Shown here: positions 1 to 6,690 of the stretch, piece by piece | Position numbering within the stretch: position 1 is the stretch's first letter | Layout of the letters: the number at the start of each line of letters is the position of its first letter | From: Mesorhizobium sp. | GTDB lineage: Bacteria; Pseudomonadota; Alphaproteobacteria; Rhizobiales; Rhizobiaceae | DNA: 12,511 nt | Direction of reading: 5' to 3' | NCBI GenBank assembly: GCA_030698645.1 | Contig: JAUYMV010000602.1 | Location: 1 to 12,511, forward strand | The notes under the pieces: model-generated | What the model was told of the DNA's origin: nothing | Database searches by the model: none | Seen by the model: only the letters and a program-made list of their open reading frames with translations | Position numbers and translations under genes: made by a program

Positions 1-553
1 ACAGGCCGATCGCGGAGACGAGCGCGGTGTCCTTGAGCAGGATGAGCCAGAGATTGGCGAGGCCCGGCAGGGCGATCTTGATAAGCTGCGGCAGGACGAC
101 CAGGCGCATCGTCTGGCCTTCCGAAAGGCCGATCGAATAGCCGCCCTCATACTGGCCGATGGGGATGGCGCGGAATGCCGACAGGAATACCTCGCTGGCA
201 TAGGACGAAAAGACGACGCCGAGCGCGATCATCCCGGCGACGAAACTGTTGATCTCTATATTGAGCGAGGGATCGATCGCCTTGACAACCCGCTGCAGGC
301 CGATCTGCGCGCCATAGAAGACGAGGAACAGGGTGAGCAGTTCCGGCAGGCCGCGGAAGATGGTGGTGTAGATATTGCCGGCGAGCCGCAGCGTAGGCTC
401 GCTCGACTGCTTGGCGAGCGCCACGAAGAAGCCGATCATCAGGCCGACGGGGAGGGTGGCGAGCGCCAGCGACACCGTGATGAAGACGCCATAGGCAATG
501 TCGTCGCCCCAGCCTTGGGGACCGAAACTGAGAAGCGTCCAGACGCTGTCCAT
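1..553 (-). CDS. Polar amino-acid ABC transporter permease (HisM/HisQ family), 3' end outside window
   Basis: An inner-membrane permease subunit that would carry amino acids delivered by the periplasmic binding protein encoded just upstream. The frame is open for 184 codons from an ATG at 553 and runs off the left edge; family members are about 220-240 residues. A hydrophobic helix follows the N terminus (VFITVSLALATLPVGLMIGF). The family's cytoplasmic ATPase-contact loop is visible near the end, with GLSEGQTMRLVVLPQ followed by LPGLANLWLILLKDTALVSA, a strong signature of this family. A GGAAGG Shine-Dalgarno sequence lies about 12 nt before the ATG. It sits 115 nt downstream of the binding-protein gene with a hairpin between them. 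The ATPase and any second permease should lie beyond the left edge. Substrate is inferred from the partner; it could also be glutamine, histidine or an opine. Confidence 0.93.
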   Translation of the reverse strand, partial: MDSVWTLLSFGPQGWGDDIAYGVFITVSLALATLPVGLMIGFFVALAKQSSEPTLRLAGNIYTTIFRGLPELLTLFLVFYGAQIGLQRVVKAIDPSLNIEINSFVAGMIALGVVFSSYASEVFLSAFRAIPIGQYEGGYSIGLSEGQTMRLVVLPQLIKIALPGLANLWLILLKDTALVSAIGL

Positions 554-614
554 GCGTTCGCACCACCTTCCACGTTCACCCCGTCCGGGTGCGCGAAACC
601 ACCGCCAAAATTGC

Positions 615-641
615 GAACGGCGGGAAGTGATCCCGCCGTTC
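615..641 (-). terminator. Perfect 11-bp hairpin between binding protein and permease genes
   Basis: GAACGGCGGGA (615-625) and its exact reverse complement (631-641) are separated by a 5-nt loop. On the transcribed minus strand the stem is followed by GCAATTTTGG, so the T run is only four bases. Such hairpins between a binding-protein gene and its permease often act as partial terminators or 3' mRNA stabilisers that raise binding-protein levels. That role is inferred here. Confidence 0.55.
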
Positions 642-668
642 AGGTCGATGCTTCAGTCCATCGACGGA

Positions 669-1448
669 TCAGCCGCCGAAGACGTCGTAGTCGAAATACC
701 TATCGTTGATTTCCTTGTATTTTCCGTTGGCGCGGATGGCGTCGATCGCGGCGTTGAATTTCTCGACGAGCGCCGTTTCGCCCTTGCGAACCGCAATGCC
801 CGCGCCCAAACCATGGATCGTCGGATCAGGTGTAACGGTGCCGAGCAGCTTGCAGCAGGCGCCCGCCTCCTTGGCAAGGAAACCGTTCAGCACGGAAATG
901 TCGTCCATCGCCGCGTCGATGCGGCCATTGGCGATGTCGAGCTGGTACTCGTCGGCCGTCGGATACATCTTGATCTGTGAGTCCTTGTAGGCCGCCTCGG
1001 CGTAGTTCGAATGCGTGGTGGAGCCCTGGACGCCGAGCGCCTTGCCGGCCAGCGTCGCCGGCGCGATGTCGGCCAGCGTCGAATCCTTCGGCACGATGAT
1101 CGCCGGCGGCGTGTTGTAATATTTGTTGGTGAAGTCGACCTTCTCCTTGCGCTCGTCGGTGATCGACATCGACGCGATGATGGCGTCGAACTTGCCGGCC
1201 TGCAGCGCCGGGATGATGCCATCCCAATCCTGGGTCACGAATTCGCAGGTCGCCTTCATCTCGGCGCACAGCGCATTCGCGATGTCGATGTCGAAGCCTT
1301 CCAGCTTGCCGTCTGCGGTGAGATTGTTGAAGGGCGGGTAGGCGCCTTCGGTGCCGATCTTGAGTTTCATGTCCTGGGCGCCGGCCGAGCCGATCGTCAG
1401 TGCGACGGCGGTGGCGGCGAAAATCGCGATACGCGGTAGGATACGCAT
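669..1448 (-). CDS. Periplasmic polar amino-acid binding protein (Lys/Arg/Orn/His-type, SBP_bac_3 family)
   Basis: This 259-residue solute-binding protein captures a polar, probably basic, amino acid in the periplasm and feeds the ABC permease downstream. Residues 1-24 form a signal peptide (MRILPRIAIFAATAVALTIG, then SAGA). The mature protein opens with the family pattern KIGTEGAYPPFN and GFDIDIANALC. Cys61 and Cys68 have the seven-residue spacing of the HisJ/ArgT disulfide. ASMSITDERKEKVDFTNKYY is the usual hinge and ligand region. The frame is open further upstream to 1577, but the ATG at 1448 is preceded by GAGAGGAAC at good spacing and gives the normal family length and a clean signal peptide. 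It is first in the operon with the permease. Exact ligand specificity cannot be read from the sequence. Confidence 0.93.
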   Translation of the reverse strand: MRILPRIAIFAATAVALTIGSAGAQDMKLKIGTEGAYPPFNNLTADGKLEGFDIDIANALCAEMKATCEFVTQDWDGIIPALQAGKFDAIIASMSITDERKEKVDFTNKYYNTPPAIIVPKDSTLADIAPATLAGKALGVQGSTTHSNYAEAAYKDSQIKMYPTADEYQLDIANGRIDAAMDDISVLNGFLAKEAGACCKLLGTVTPDPTIHGLGAGIAVRKGETALVEKFNAAIDAIRANGKYKEINDRYFDYDVFGG

Positions 1449-1529
1449 TCTGTTCCTCTCACTTCTTGTCGTTTGCGTCTGGCCTTGCGGTCGCAGCGCG
1501 GTTCGGAGCAGGCTCGTTTCGGCCTGCCA

Positions 1530-1566
1530 TTGCATGATACTCCCACTGTTTCCATTGGAAATGCAA
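1530..1566. repeat. Nested inverted repeat upstream of the amino-acid binding protein gene
   Basis: TTGCAT (1530-1535) is mirrored by ATGCAA (1561-1566). Just inside the second arm lies the 13-base palindrome TTTCCATTGGAAA (1549-1561). It lies 82-118 nt before the binding-protein ATG, in the gap between that gene and mobB. It could be an operator for the transporter or a weak RNA structure; the sequence does not decide. Confidence 0.35.
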
Positions 1567-1606
1567 CCGCAAAGCACGTCGCCGCCGCCGTCGGGCGGAA
1601 TCTGAA

Positions 1607-2137
1607 TCAGCCTCGGCGGTCGACCGGGTTCACCGTCAAACCGGTTGCCAGCGTAATGAAATCGGCGATCGCCAACGCGTCGTCGATATCGAACACGGGC
1701 AAGGTTTCACCCGGTTGCGCATGGTCGCTGGCGACAGCCACGATCGCCGGATCGGTCGCTGAAAGTGGCGCGGAATCGCGCGTGCCTTGCCGGCGCGTCT
1801 CGATCTTGGCGTGCGCCTCGCGCTTGTAGCCCTCGATGAGCACCAGGTCGCAGGGCGCCAGGCGCGCCAGGATCTGGTCGAGCGATGGCTCCGCCTCCGC
1901 GCGCAACTCGTGCATGAGCGCCCAGCGCCCCTGCGACACGATGGCCACCTCGCGCGCGCCGGCGGCGCGATGGCGGAACGAATCGGTGCCTTCCTTGTCG
2001 ATGTCAAAGGCATGGTGGGCATGTTTGACGGTCGACACCGCAACTCCGCGACGCGTGAACTCGGCGACGAGCTTTTCGGTGAGCGTGGTTTTGCCGGAAT
2101 TCTTCCAACCGGTGATGCCGAAGACCCGCCGCGTCAT
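1607..2137 (-). CDS. mobB: Molybdopterin-guanine dinucleotide biosynthesis adaptor protein MobB
   Basis: A small cytoplasmic P-loop GTP-binding protein (176 residues) that assists MobA in attaching GMP to molybdopterin, giving bis-MGD cofactor for DMSO-reductase-family enzymes such as nitrate reductase. The Walker A motif GWKNSGKTT spans residues 10-18, and the Walker B-like LVLIEGYK comes later; both are typical of MobB. VSTVKHAHHAFDIDKEGTDS is also characteristic. Its ATG overlaps the stop codon of mobA in an ATGA arrangement (2134-2137), so translation is probably coupled. MobB stimulates MobA but is not strictly essential in E. coli. It is the last gene of the DMT-MFS-mobA-mobB run. Confidence 0.95.
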   Translation of the reverse strand: MTRRVFGITGWKNSGKTTLTEKLVAEFTRRGVAVSTVKHAHHAFDIDKEGTDSFRHRAAGAREVAIVSQGRWALMHELRAEAEPSLDQILARLAPCDLVLIEGYKREAHAKIETRRQGTRDSAPLSATDPAIVAVASDHAQPGETLPVFDIDDALAIADFITLATGLTVNPVDRRG

Positions 2138-2748
2138 GGCGCCATTTCCTTTGCGAGTGTCCGGGCCGTGGCAAGGTCGTCCGGCGTGTTCACGTTGTAG
2201 AATGGATCGACAGCCCCGGACGGACCCTGCAACAGGTCGAACTCGACATGACCGGCGCCCATGGCCTGGGTGAAGGCCGTGACGCGCCGCGTCGCGTTGT
2301 CCGCCAGGAACTCCGCCAGCGGAAGCCGGGTGGCCAAGGGCCAGAGACCGACGACCGGATGCTCCCGTCCACCCGACGCGGCGATGACGATACGGGCCGA
2401 TCGACCGGCCGCGAGCCTTTCGACCAGATCGCGCGGCAGAAAGGGCGTATCTCCGGCAACGGTCGCCAGGTGTGTCACGCCGGCAAGCGTGGCCGCCCAG
2501 TCGAGCCCGGCGAGGATGCCGGCAAGCGGCCCGGCATATCCGGTGATCGTGTCCGCCAGGACGGGCAGCCTGAACGCGGCGAAACGCATTGCGTCACCGT
2601 TGGCATTGATTGCGAGTGAAGCGACCTGCGGCGCAAACCGATCGATGACGCGGCCGAGCATCGGCTCTCCGGCGATCGTCAGCAGCGACTTGTCGCCGCC
2701 GCCAAGCCGTGACGACCGCCCGCCCGCCAGGATAACGCCTGCTATCAT
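2134..2748 (-). CDS. mobA: Molybdenum cofactor guanylyltransferase MobA
   Basis: Transfers GMP from GTP to Mo-molybdopterin in the cytoplasm, forming molybdopterin guanine dinucleotide. The product is 204 residues, near the usual 190-210. The nucleotidyltransferase motif LAGGRSSRLGGGDKSLL begins at residue 7, with Lys20 as the conserved lysine. The acidic metal-site motif appears as VAGDTPFLP, and the C-terminal NVNTPDDL matches the family's NxNTPE/DDL. The frame is open to 2826, but the ATG at 2748 has GAGGA upstream and places LAGG at the correct distance from the N terminus. It starts 28 nt after the MFS gene ends and overlaps mobB by 4 nt. This indicates one operon. Confidence 0.95.
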   Translation of the reverse strand: MIAGVILAGGRSSRLGGGDKSLLTIAGEPMLGRVIDRFAPQVASLAINANGDAMRFAAFRLPVLADTITGYAGPLAGILAGLDWAATLAGVTHLATVAGDTPFLPRDLVERLAAGRSARIVIAASGGREHPVVGLWPLATRLPLAEFLADNATRRVTAFTQAMGAGHVEFDLLQGPSGAVDPFYNVNTPDDLATARTLAKEMAP

Positions 2749-2776
2749 TGCGTCCTCATGGACCGCGCGCGACGCG

Positions 2777-3982
2777 CTACAATTTGCCTGCCTGCCGGGC
2801 CACATGGATGACATAGCCGGTCGCAAGCACCGCCGCCAGCGACGACAGAAGCATGACCCACAACAGCGGGTAGGGGCCTGAGTCCGGGGTCAGCAGCGCA
2901 CCCGATATCACCGACAGGATCGCGCCGCCGCCGATCTGCAGCGCGCCGCCGAGGCCGGATGCGGACCCGGCCAGGTGCGGCCTGACGCTGACGATACCTG
3001 CATTGGCGTTGGGCAGGGTGATGCCGTTGCCGAGGCCGGTGAACATCGCCGGCCCGAAGAGCGACAGCGGGTGGGCGTACCCCGCCGAAAACAGGACAAG
3101 CGCCAGAACCATTCCGGCGACCGCAATGAGATTGCCGGTCAGCATCATGCGATTGATGCCCACGCGGCCGGAGAAGCGGCCGGACAGGAAATTGCCGACC
3201 ATGTAGCCGAGGCCGATGATCGCAAAGTAGAGCCCATAATCGGATGGGCTGAGGTGCAGGATTTCCGACGAGATGTAGGGCGCGCCGCCCAGAAAGGCGA
3301 AGAATGCGCCGGAGGTAAAGGCGGCGGTCAGCGTGTAGCCCCAGAAGCGGCGCGCGCGCAACAGTTCCGGATAAGCCCCGAACTGGGCTCCCAGGCTCTT
3401 CGACAGGTTGCGGTTGGTTTCGCCGAGATCGGCGTAGACGACCGCGAAGGCCAGGCAACCGATCACCAGCGTCAGCATGAACGTCGATTGCCAGCCGTAG
3501 AGTTCGTCAAGATAGCCTCCGACGATCGGTCCAAGCATGGGCACCAGCGTCATGCCCATGGTGATGTAGCCGATGCGGCTGGCGGCGAGATCGGCGCTGA
3601 CCGTGTCGCGCACGATGGCCCGCGACAGCACCATCCCGGCGGCGGCGAATGCCTGCAACACGCGGCAGGCGAGCAGGAATTCGATGCTCTGCGCAAAGAT
3701 CGCCGCAACGGTCGCGACGATGAAAATCGCGAAGCAGGTGAGCATGACGGGTCGCCGGCCGTAGCGGTCGGACGCGGGGCCGATGAACAATTGCAGCACG
3801 GCGGTCGCCGCCAGATAGAGTGACACCGCCAGTTGCACCACGGCGTAGTCGGCGTCGAAATAGCGCGCCATGGCGGGGAGGGAGGGCAGAAAGACGTTCA
3901 TCGCCAGCGCGCCGGTCGCAGTCGCAAGGACGAGCGTCGTGATGTGCGGGGCCGTGCGTCGGTTCAGATAGGCGCCGGACAT
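2777..3982 (-). CDS. Bcr/CflA-type MFS drug-resistance exporter
   Basis: A 401-residue major facilitator protein with about 12 hydrophobic segments, in the Bcr/CflA drug:proton antiporter group (bicyclomycin, chloramphenicol and similar exporters). Early features are NVFLPSLPAMARYF in helix 1, typical of Bcr/CflA, and the MFS motif A region GPASDRYGRRPVM between helices 2 and 3. Helix 5 has the antiporter motif C-like GPIVGGYLDELYGW. The frame stays open upstream to 4528, but that part is antisense-free shadow of the DMT gene. The ATG at 3982 overlaps the DMT stop by one base (TGATG), which fixes the start and suggests translational coupling. Its grouping with mobA/mobB is common in rhizobial genomes as far as I recall, but a functional link is not shown. 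The true substrate is unknown. Confidence 0.9.
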   Translation of the reverse strand: MSGAYLNRRTAPHITTLVLATATGALAMNVFLPSLPAMARYFDADYAVVQLAVSLYLAATAVLQLFIGPASDRYGRRPVMLTCFAIFIVATVAAIFAQSIEFLLACRVLQAFAAAGMVLSRAIVRDTVSADLAASRIGYITMGMTLVPMLGPIVGGYLDELYGWQSTFMLTLVIGCLAFAVVYADLGETNRNLSKSLGAQFGAYPELLRARRFWGYTLTAAFTSGAFFAFLGGAPYISSEILHLSPSDYGLYFAIIGLGYMVGNFLSGRFSGRVGINRMMLTGNLIAVAGMVLALVLFSAGYAHPLSLFGPAMFTGLGNGITLPNANAGIVSVRPHLAGSASGLGGALQIGGGAILSVISGALLTPDSGPYPLLWVMLLSSLAAVLATGYVIHVARQAGKL

Positions 3983-4974
3983 CACAGGCCGTCCACGGCC
4001 ATTCCGGGCATCGTGCTCTCGGCGGCCGGACGCCGCCGCCCGACCACGCGTTCGCGATAGAGCGTGTAGAGGCCGGACACGACGATGATCACGGCGCCGA
4101 GGATCATGGCCGTGTCGGGGATGTCGGCGAAGATGAAATAGCCGAGCACGATCGACCACAGCAGGGCGGTGTAGCGGAAGGGGGCGATGAAGGAGATGTC
4201 GCCGATGCGCATGGCCTGGATGATGAACTGGTATCCGAACAGGAGCAGGACCGCGGCGGCCAGAAGAAGGCCGGCGCTGGCCGGCGCCACCGGCGTCCAG
4301 CCGCCGAACGGAACGACCAGCAAGGCTCCGCAGATGGTGACCGATGCCGCGGTCACGGTCGAGATCAGCAGGGTCGGGATTTCCGCCGGCACCTTGCGCG
4401 TCGCCAGATCGCGCATGGCGCAGAACGCCACGCAGACCAGCGCCGCCAGCGAATAGATGCTGAACCCTTCGAAGCCGGGGCGCACGATGATGAGCACGCC
4501 GGCAAATCCCGCGATGATCGCCAGCCACCTGCGCCAGCCGACGCGTTCACCGAAGACGAGGGCTGCTCCCATGGTGACGGCCAGCGGCAGCGCCTGCAGC
4601 ACGGCCGAGACATTGGCCAGCGGCAGATGCGCCAGTGCGACGAGGAAGCCGACCGTGCCGCCCGCTTCGCCCAGCACGCGCAACGCCACCATCGGATGCA
4701 GGACGCGGCGCAGCGGCATCAATGCCCCCTGATGCCAGGCCAGCAGCGCGATCATAGTCGTCGCAAAAATGCCCCGGATCAGCATGAGCTGACCCATGTT
4801 CATGCTTTCCGAGACGAATTTCGAGAGGGCGTCGTTCAGCGTGAAGCCGATCATCGAGATCGACATGAACAACGCGCCGCGCAAGTTGGGGGACAAAGGC
4901 AAGAATGACGCTTCCGGTTGCGGTCTTTTGCCCGGATGTATCATCCGAGCCCGAAACCGCAACCGCAAACGCAT
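3982..4974 (-). CDS. EamA/DMT-superfamily transporter
   Basis: An inner-membrane drug/metabolite transporter with two EamA repeats and about ten hydrophobic helices (330 residues from the first ATG). The N-terminal repeat starts at NLRGALFMSISMIGFTLNDA, near residue 29. The second repeat starts after ALVCVAFCAMRDLATRK, and the protein ends in a basic cytoplasmic tail (YRERVVGRRRP). The ATG at 4974 has GGGAG about 7 nt upstream. An alternative ATG at 4944 lacks a good Shine-Dalgarno sequence and falls inside a nested hairpin, but it gives a more usual N terminus. The start is therefore uncertain by 10 residues. It is first in the DMT-MFS-mobA-mobB run. The substrate is unknown, as for most members of this family. 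Confidence 0.9.
   Translation of the reverse strand: MRLRLRFRARMIHPGKRPQPEASFLPLSPNLRGALFMSISMIGFTLNDALSKFVSESMNMGQLMLIRGIFATTMIALLAWHQGALMPLRRVLHPMVALRVLGEAGGTVGFLVALAHLPLANVSAVLQALPLAVTMGAALVFGERVGWRRWLAIIAGFAGVLIIVRPGFEGFSIYSLAALVCVAFCAMRDLATRKVPAEIPTLLISTVTAASVTICGALLVVPFGGWTPVAPASAGLLLAAAVLLLFGYQFIIQAMRIGDISFIAPFRYTALLWSIVLGYFIFADIPDTAMILGAVIIVVSGLYTLYRERVVGRRRPAAESTMPGMAVDGL
4915..4965 (-). other. Nested hairpin over the start region of the DMT gene
   Basis: CGGTTGCGGT (4915-4924) and its exact reverse complement (4956-4965) form a 10-bp outer stem. Inside, CGGATG (4933-4938) and CATCCG (4942-4947) form a 6-bp stem with a 3-nt loop. On the minus-strand mRNA the structure spans the alternative ATG at 4944. 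It may affect translation, or it may simply lie in the leader or first codons; no function is proven. Confidence 0.4.
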
Positions 4975-5066
4975 GGGCCAGCTCCCGCTGCTCCCGGTCG
5001 GAGCAGGCGCACTACGCCAGATTCACGTCGGCCGGTTTCCGCGCGAGCGGCTCGCCGGTGCGCCTC

Positions 5067-5423
5067 TCACTTCTTCATTAGGACTTCCGTGCCGGTGCCG
5101 CCTTCGCCGGCGATGGTCCAGAGGCCGTTCAGAGTACCATCGGGGAGGACCTTGTAGATGACGAGGCCGACTGCGTCTTCGAGCACATAGGCCGCGGCGA
5201 ACGAATCGTCGTTGCGGCTGCAGATGCCGGTTGAAGTCGTCGAGCCGGTGGTCCAGACGATTTCACATGTCGTCTCGCTGGTCAGCGTGATTTCCGCCGT
5301 GCCGCCATAGGTCGAGCCGTCGTGATTGGTTCCCGAAACGGCGTAGGTGCCGCCGATGCTCTGCGCCATCGCGGCTCCGGCGAAACCGGCGAAGCCGATC
5401 GCGAGTGCTAGTGTCCGTATCAT
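5067..5423 (-). CDS. Small secreted protein of unknown function
   Basis: A 118-residue protein with a clear signal peptide (MIRTLALAIGFAGFAGAAMA, cut before QSIGG), so it is probably periplasmic. The mature part is rich in Gly, Thr and Ser (TYAVSGTNHDGSTYGG, TAEITLTSETTCEIVWTTGS). It carries two cysteines (TTCEIVW and GICSRN) that could form a disulfide, and it looks like a small beta-barrel or beta-sandwich domain ending in EVLMKK. I do not recognise a named family with certainty; similar small proteins are common as hypotheticals in Hyphomicrobiales. The ATG at 5423 is preceded by GGGGA about 8 nt upstream. The frame is open to 5693, but the upstream part overlaps the divergent promoter and DUF1858 gene. 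It is divergent from DUF1858 and separate from the DMT operon (92 nt). Confidence 0.8.
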   Translation of the reverse strand: MIRTLALAIGFAGFAGAAMAQSIGGTYAVSGTNHDGSTYGGTAEITLTSETTCEIVWTTGSTTSTGICSRNDDSFAAAYVLEDAVGLVIYKVLPDGTLNGLWTIAGEGGTGTEVLMKK

Positions 5424-5561
5424 GTTGTAAATCCCCAAAACGGGCCAATCGCCCAGATTGCGACGATATTTCAGGTCGTCACCGCTGTAAATCCGGGGGC
5501 ATCGAATTGTCGCGCGACGCTCGGAATGGTTGCGCAATTCGGCGTTTCGCCCGGCGGGAGT

Positions 5562-5575
5562 TTGTGCGAGCGCAA
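5562..5575 (+). promoter_or_regulatory. Near-consensus NnrR box upstream of the DUF1858 gene
   Basis: TTGTG-CGAG-CGCAA differs by one base from TTGCG-N4-CGCAA, the box type found perfectly at nirK and pseudoazurin in this window. Downstream GATAAT (5595-5600) is a good -10 element and would start transcription near 5607-5608. That places the box centre about 39-40 bases upstream of the start, close to the -41.5 used by FNR-family activators. Confidence 0.55.
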
Positions 5576-5607
5576 CGAGCGGCCCGGTCGAGTTGATAAT
5601 GTGGCGC

Positions 5608-5841
5608 ATGAACGCAGCATCGCGCCCACCGCCGAGGCAGTCTCTTTCTCCGGAAACGTCCGTCGATGACGTGATGCGGATGTGGCCCGCCACGATCGCG
5701 GTCTTTCTTCAGCACCGCTTTCTGTGCGTCGGCTGCCCGATCGCCCCGTTCCACACGATCCGGGATGTCTGCCAGGCACATGAAACCGATGAAGCGGCCT
5801 TCCGGCATGACATCGTCCACACGGCATTCGGCCAGGAATGA
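5608..5841 (+). CDS. DUF1858 (hybrid-cluster-associated redox disulfide domain) protein
   Basis: A 77-residue cytoplasmic protein with the DUF1858 pattern: TSVDDVMRMWPATIAVFLQHR at about residues 17-37, followed by CVGCP at 40-44. The CxxC pair is the presumed redox-active disulfide. Known family members are linked to hybrid cluster proteins and to nitrogen-oxide stress, but the biochemical role is unresolved. The preceding NnrR-like box suggests it belongs to the nitrite/NO response. The start is uncertain: ATG 5599 and ATG 5608 are both in frame, with no convincing Shine-Dalgarno sequence before either. A -10-like GATAAT at 5595-5600 would put the transcript start at or next to 5608, so a leaderless message is possible. 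It converges on the regulator gene with only 3 nt between stop codons. Confidence 0.82.
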   Translation: MNAASRPPPRQSLSPETSVDDVMRMWPATIAVFLQHRFLCVGCPIAPFHTIRDVCQAHETDEAAFRHDIVHTAFGQE

Positions 5842-5844
5842 CGC

Positions 5845-6546
5845 TCACGCGCCGGCGCGGTGTTCCGAGATCACCATGAGGCGATGCGGATCGATGACGG
5901 TGATCTTCTGACGCGCGCTCTTGACGATGCCCTCGTCCTCCCAGGCGCTGAGCAGGCGGCTGACGGTGTGGAGCGTGGTGCCGGTCATTTCGGCGATGTC
6001 CTGGCGCGAGATCGGAAAGTCGATCTCAAGGCCCTCGGGGGTCTTTCGCCCGGCCTGTCGCACGAGGCGGAGGACGGCGAGCGCGACGCGCTGCCCGACT
6101 TGCTCCGTCGCCATTTCGACAACGCGGCTCTGCGTCTCCTGCAGCCGGTTTCCGATCGTGCGGAACGTCGAACCGGCGAAAGACGGAAAGCGGGCCGCGA
6201 GGTCGGCCCAGGCTTCCGTCGGCCAGGCGAGCACCACGCAATCGACGGCGCACATCGCGGTGGCCGGATAGGTGGTCCGACCTATCGCCGCCGCGATTCC
6301 GAACAATTCGCCGTCACCGATGTATCGCGCGATGACTTGGTCGCCATGCGGGGTCGTGCGGACAACGCGAATGCGTCCGTCAAGCAGAAGGAAGAACGAG
6401 TGCGCTTCGGCGTTCTCCTCGAAGACGCTGCTGTCCTTGGCGTAGCGCGCCGAGCGGGCGCGGGCGAGCACCTGGTCGAGTGCCTCGGGCGTCAGACTAT
6501 CAAACGGACCGAGGCCGGCAATCAGGGATCTGTCCAAGCTTGCCAA
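5845..6546 (-). CDS. nnrR: NnrR-type Crp/Fnr-family regulator of nitrite/NO respiration
   Basis: A 233-residue transcription factor. Residues about 10-110 form the cyclic-nucleotide-binding-like sensor fold (FFLLLDGRIRVVR, IGDGELFGIAAAIG), followed by a long dimer helix (about 122-150) and a winged helix-turn-helix (FPISRQDIAEMTGTTLHTVS at 177-196). The N-terminal cysteine cluster that binds an iron-sulphur centre in FNR is absent, as in NnrR/DNR NO sensors. In the recognition helix, His193, Ser196 and Arg197 replace the FNR Glu-x-x-Ser-Arg pattern. This fits the TTGCG half-sites nearby rather than TTGAT. The start is TTG at 6546, chosen because AGGAAGG lies 8 nt upstream and the length matches the family. 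The longer frame to 6666 would run through the pseudoazurin promoter; a GTG at 6591 is possible. NnrR is likelier than DNR. Confidence 0.88.
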   Translation of the reverse strand: MASLDRSLIAGLGPFDSLTPEALDQVLARARSARYAKDSSVFEENAEAHSFFLLLDGRIRVVRTTPHGDQVIARYIGDGELFGIAAAIGRTTYPATAMCAVDCVVLAWPTEAWADLAARFPSFAGSTFRTIGNRLQETQSRVVEMATEQVGQRVALAVLRLVRQAGRKTPEGLEIDFPISRQDIAEMTGTTLHTVSRLLSAWEDEGIVKSARQKITVIDPHRLMVISEHRAGA

Positions 6547-6601
6547 ATTGTCGTCCTTCCTTTTCGCGCATCTGACCACGCCGTACAGCACTTTGCCCGG
6601 G

Positions 6602-6617
6602 TTTGCGCTAGCGCAAA
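6602..6617 (+). promoter_or_regulatory. Perfect NnrR box of the pseudoazurin promoter
   Basis: TTTGCGCTAGCGCAAA is a 16-base perfect palindrome containing TTGCG-N4-CGCAA. It lies in the 144-nt gap between the divergent nnrR and pseudoazurin genes. With its centre at 6609.5, a -41.5 placement predicts a start near 6651, and TAGATAAG (6639-6646) sits where the -10 element should be. Toward nnrR I see no good -10, so autoregulation is not supported. Flanking CCGGG and CCCGG extend the symmetry with one bulged base. Confidence 0.8.
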
Positions 6618-6690
6618 TCCCGGACCCCCCCCTTGATGTAGATAAGGGTGACTGCCCGCGCGGCAAAAGTCTACTTCACAAGGAACAACC

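Noticed and set aside
2975..3823. Plus-strand 282-codon frame opposite the MFS exporter
   Set aside because: Antisense shadow of a clear 12-helix transporter; low-complexity polar translation without motifs.
3983..4528. N-terminal extension of the MFS frame up to 4528
   Set aside because: It lies within the DMT coding region in another frame, and the TGATG overlap at 3982 gives a better start.
5050..5066. GC-rich palindrome near the end of the small secreted protein gene as terminator
   Set aside because: The stem around 5040-5060 leaves almost no loop and has no T run, so I do not call it a terminator.
5530..5537. TTGCGCAA as another NnrR site between the divergent genes
   Set aside because: The two half-sites overlap without the 4-base spacer needed for an FNR-family dimer.
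6633..6646. TTGAT-GTAG-ATAAG as a second FNR box for pseudoazurin
   Set aside because: The second half-site has two mismatches and the stretch overlaps the expected -10 element of the NnrR-type promoter, which explains it better.
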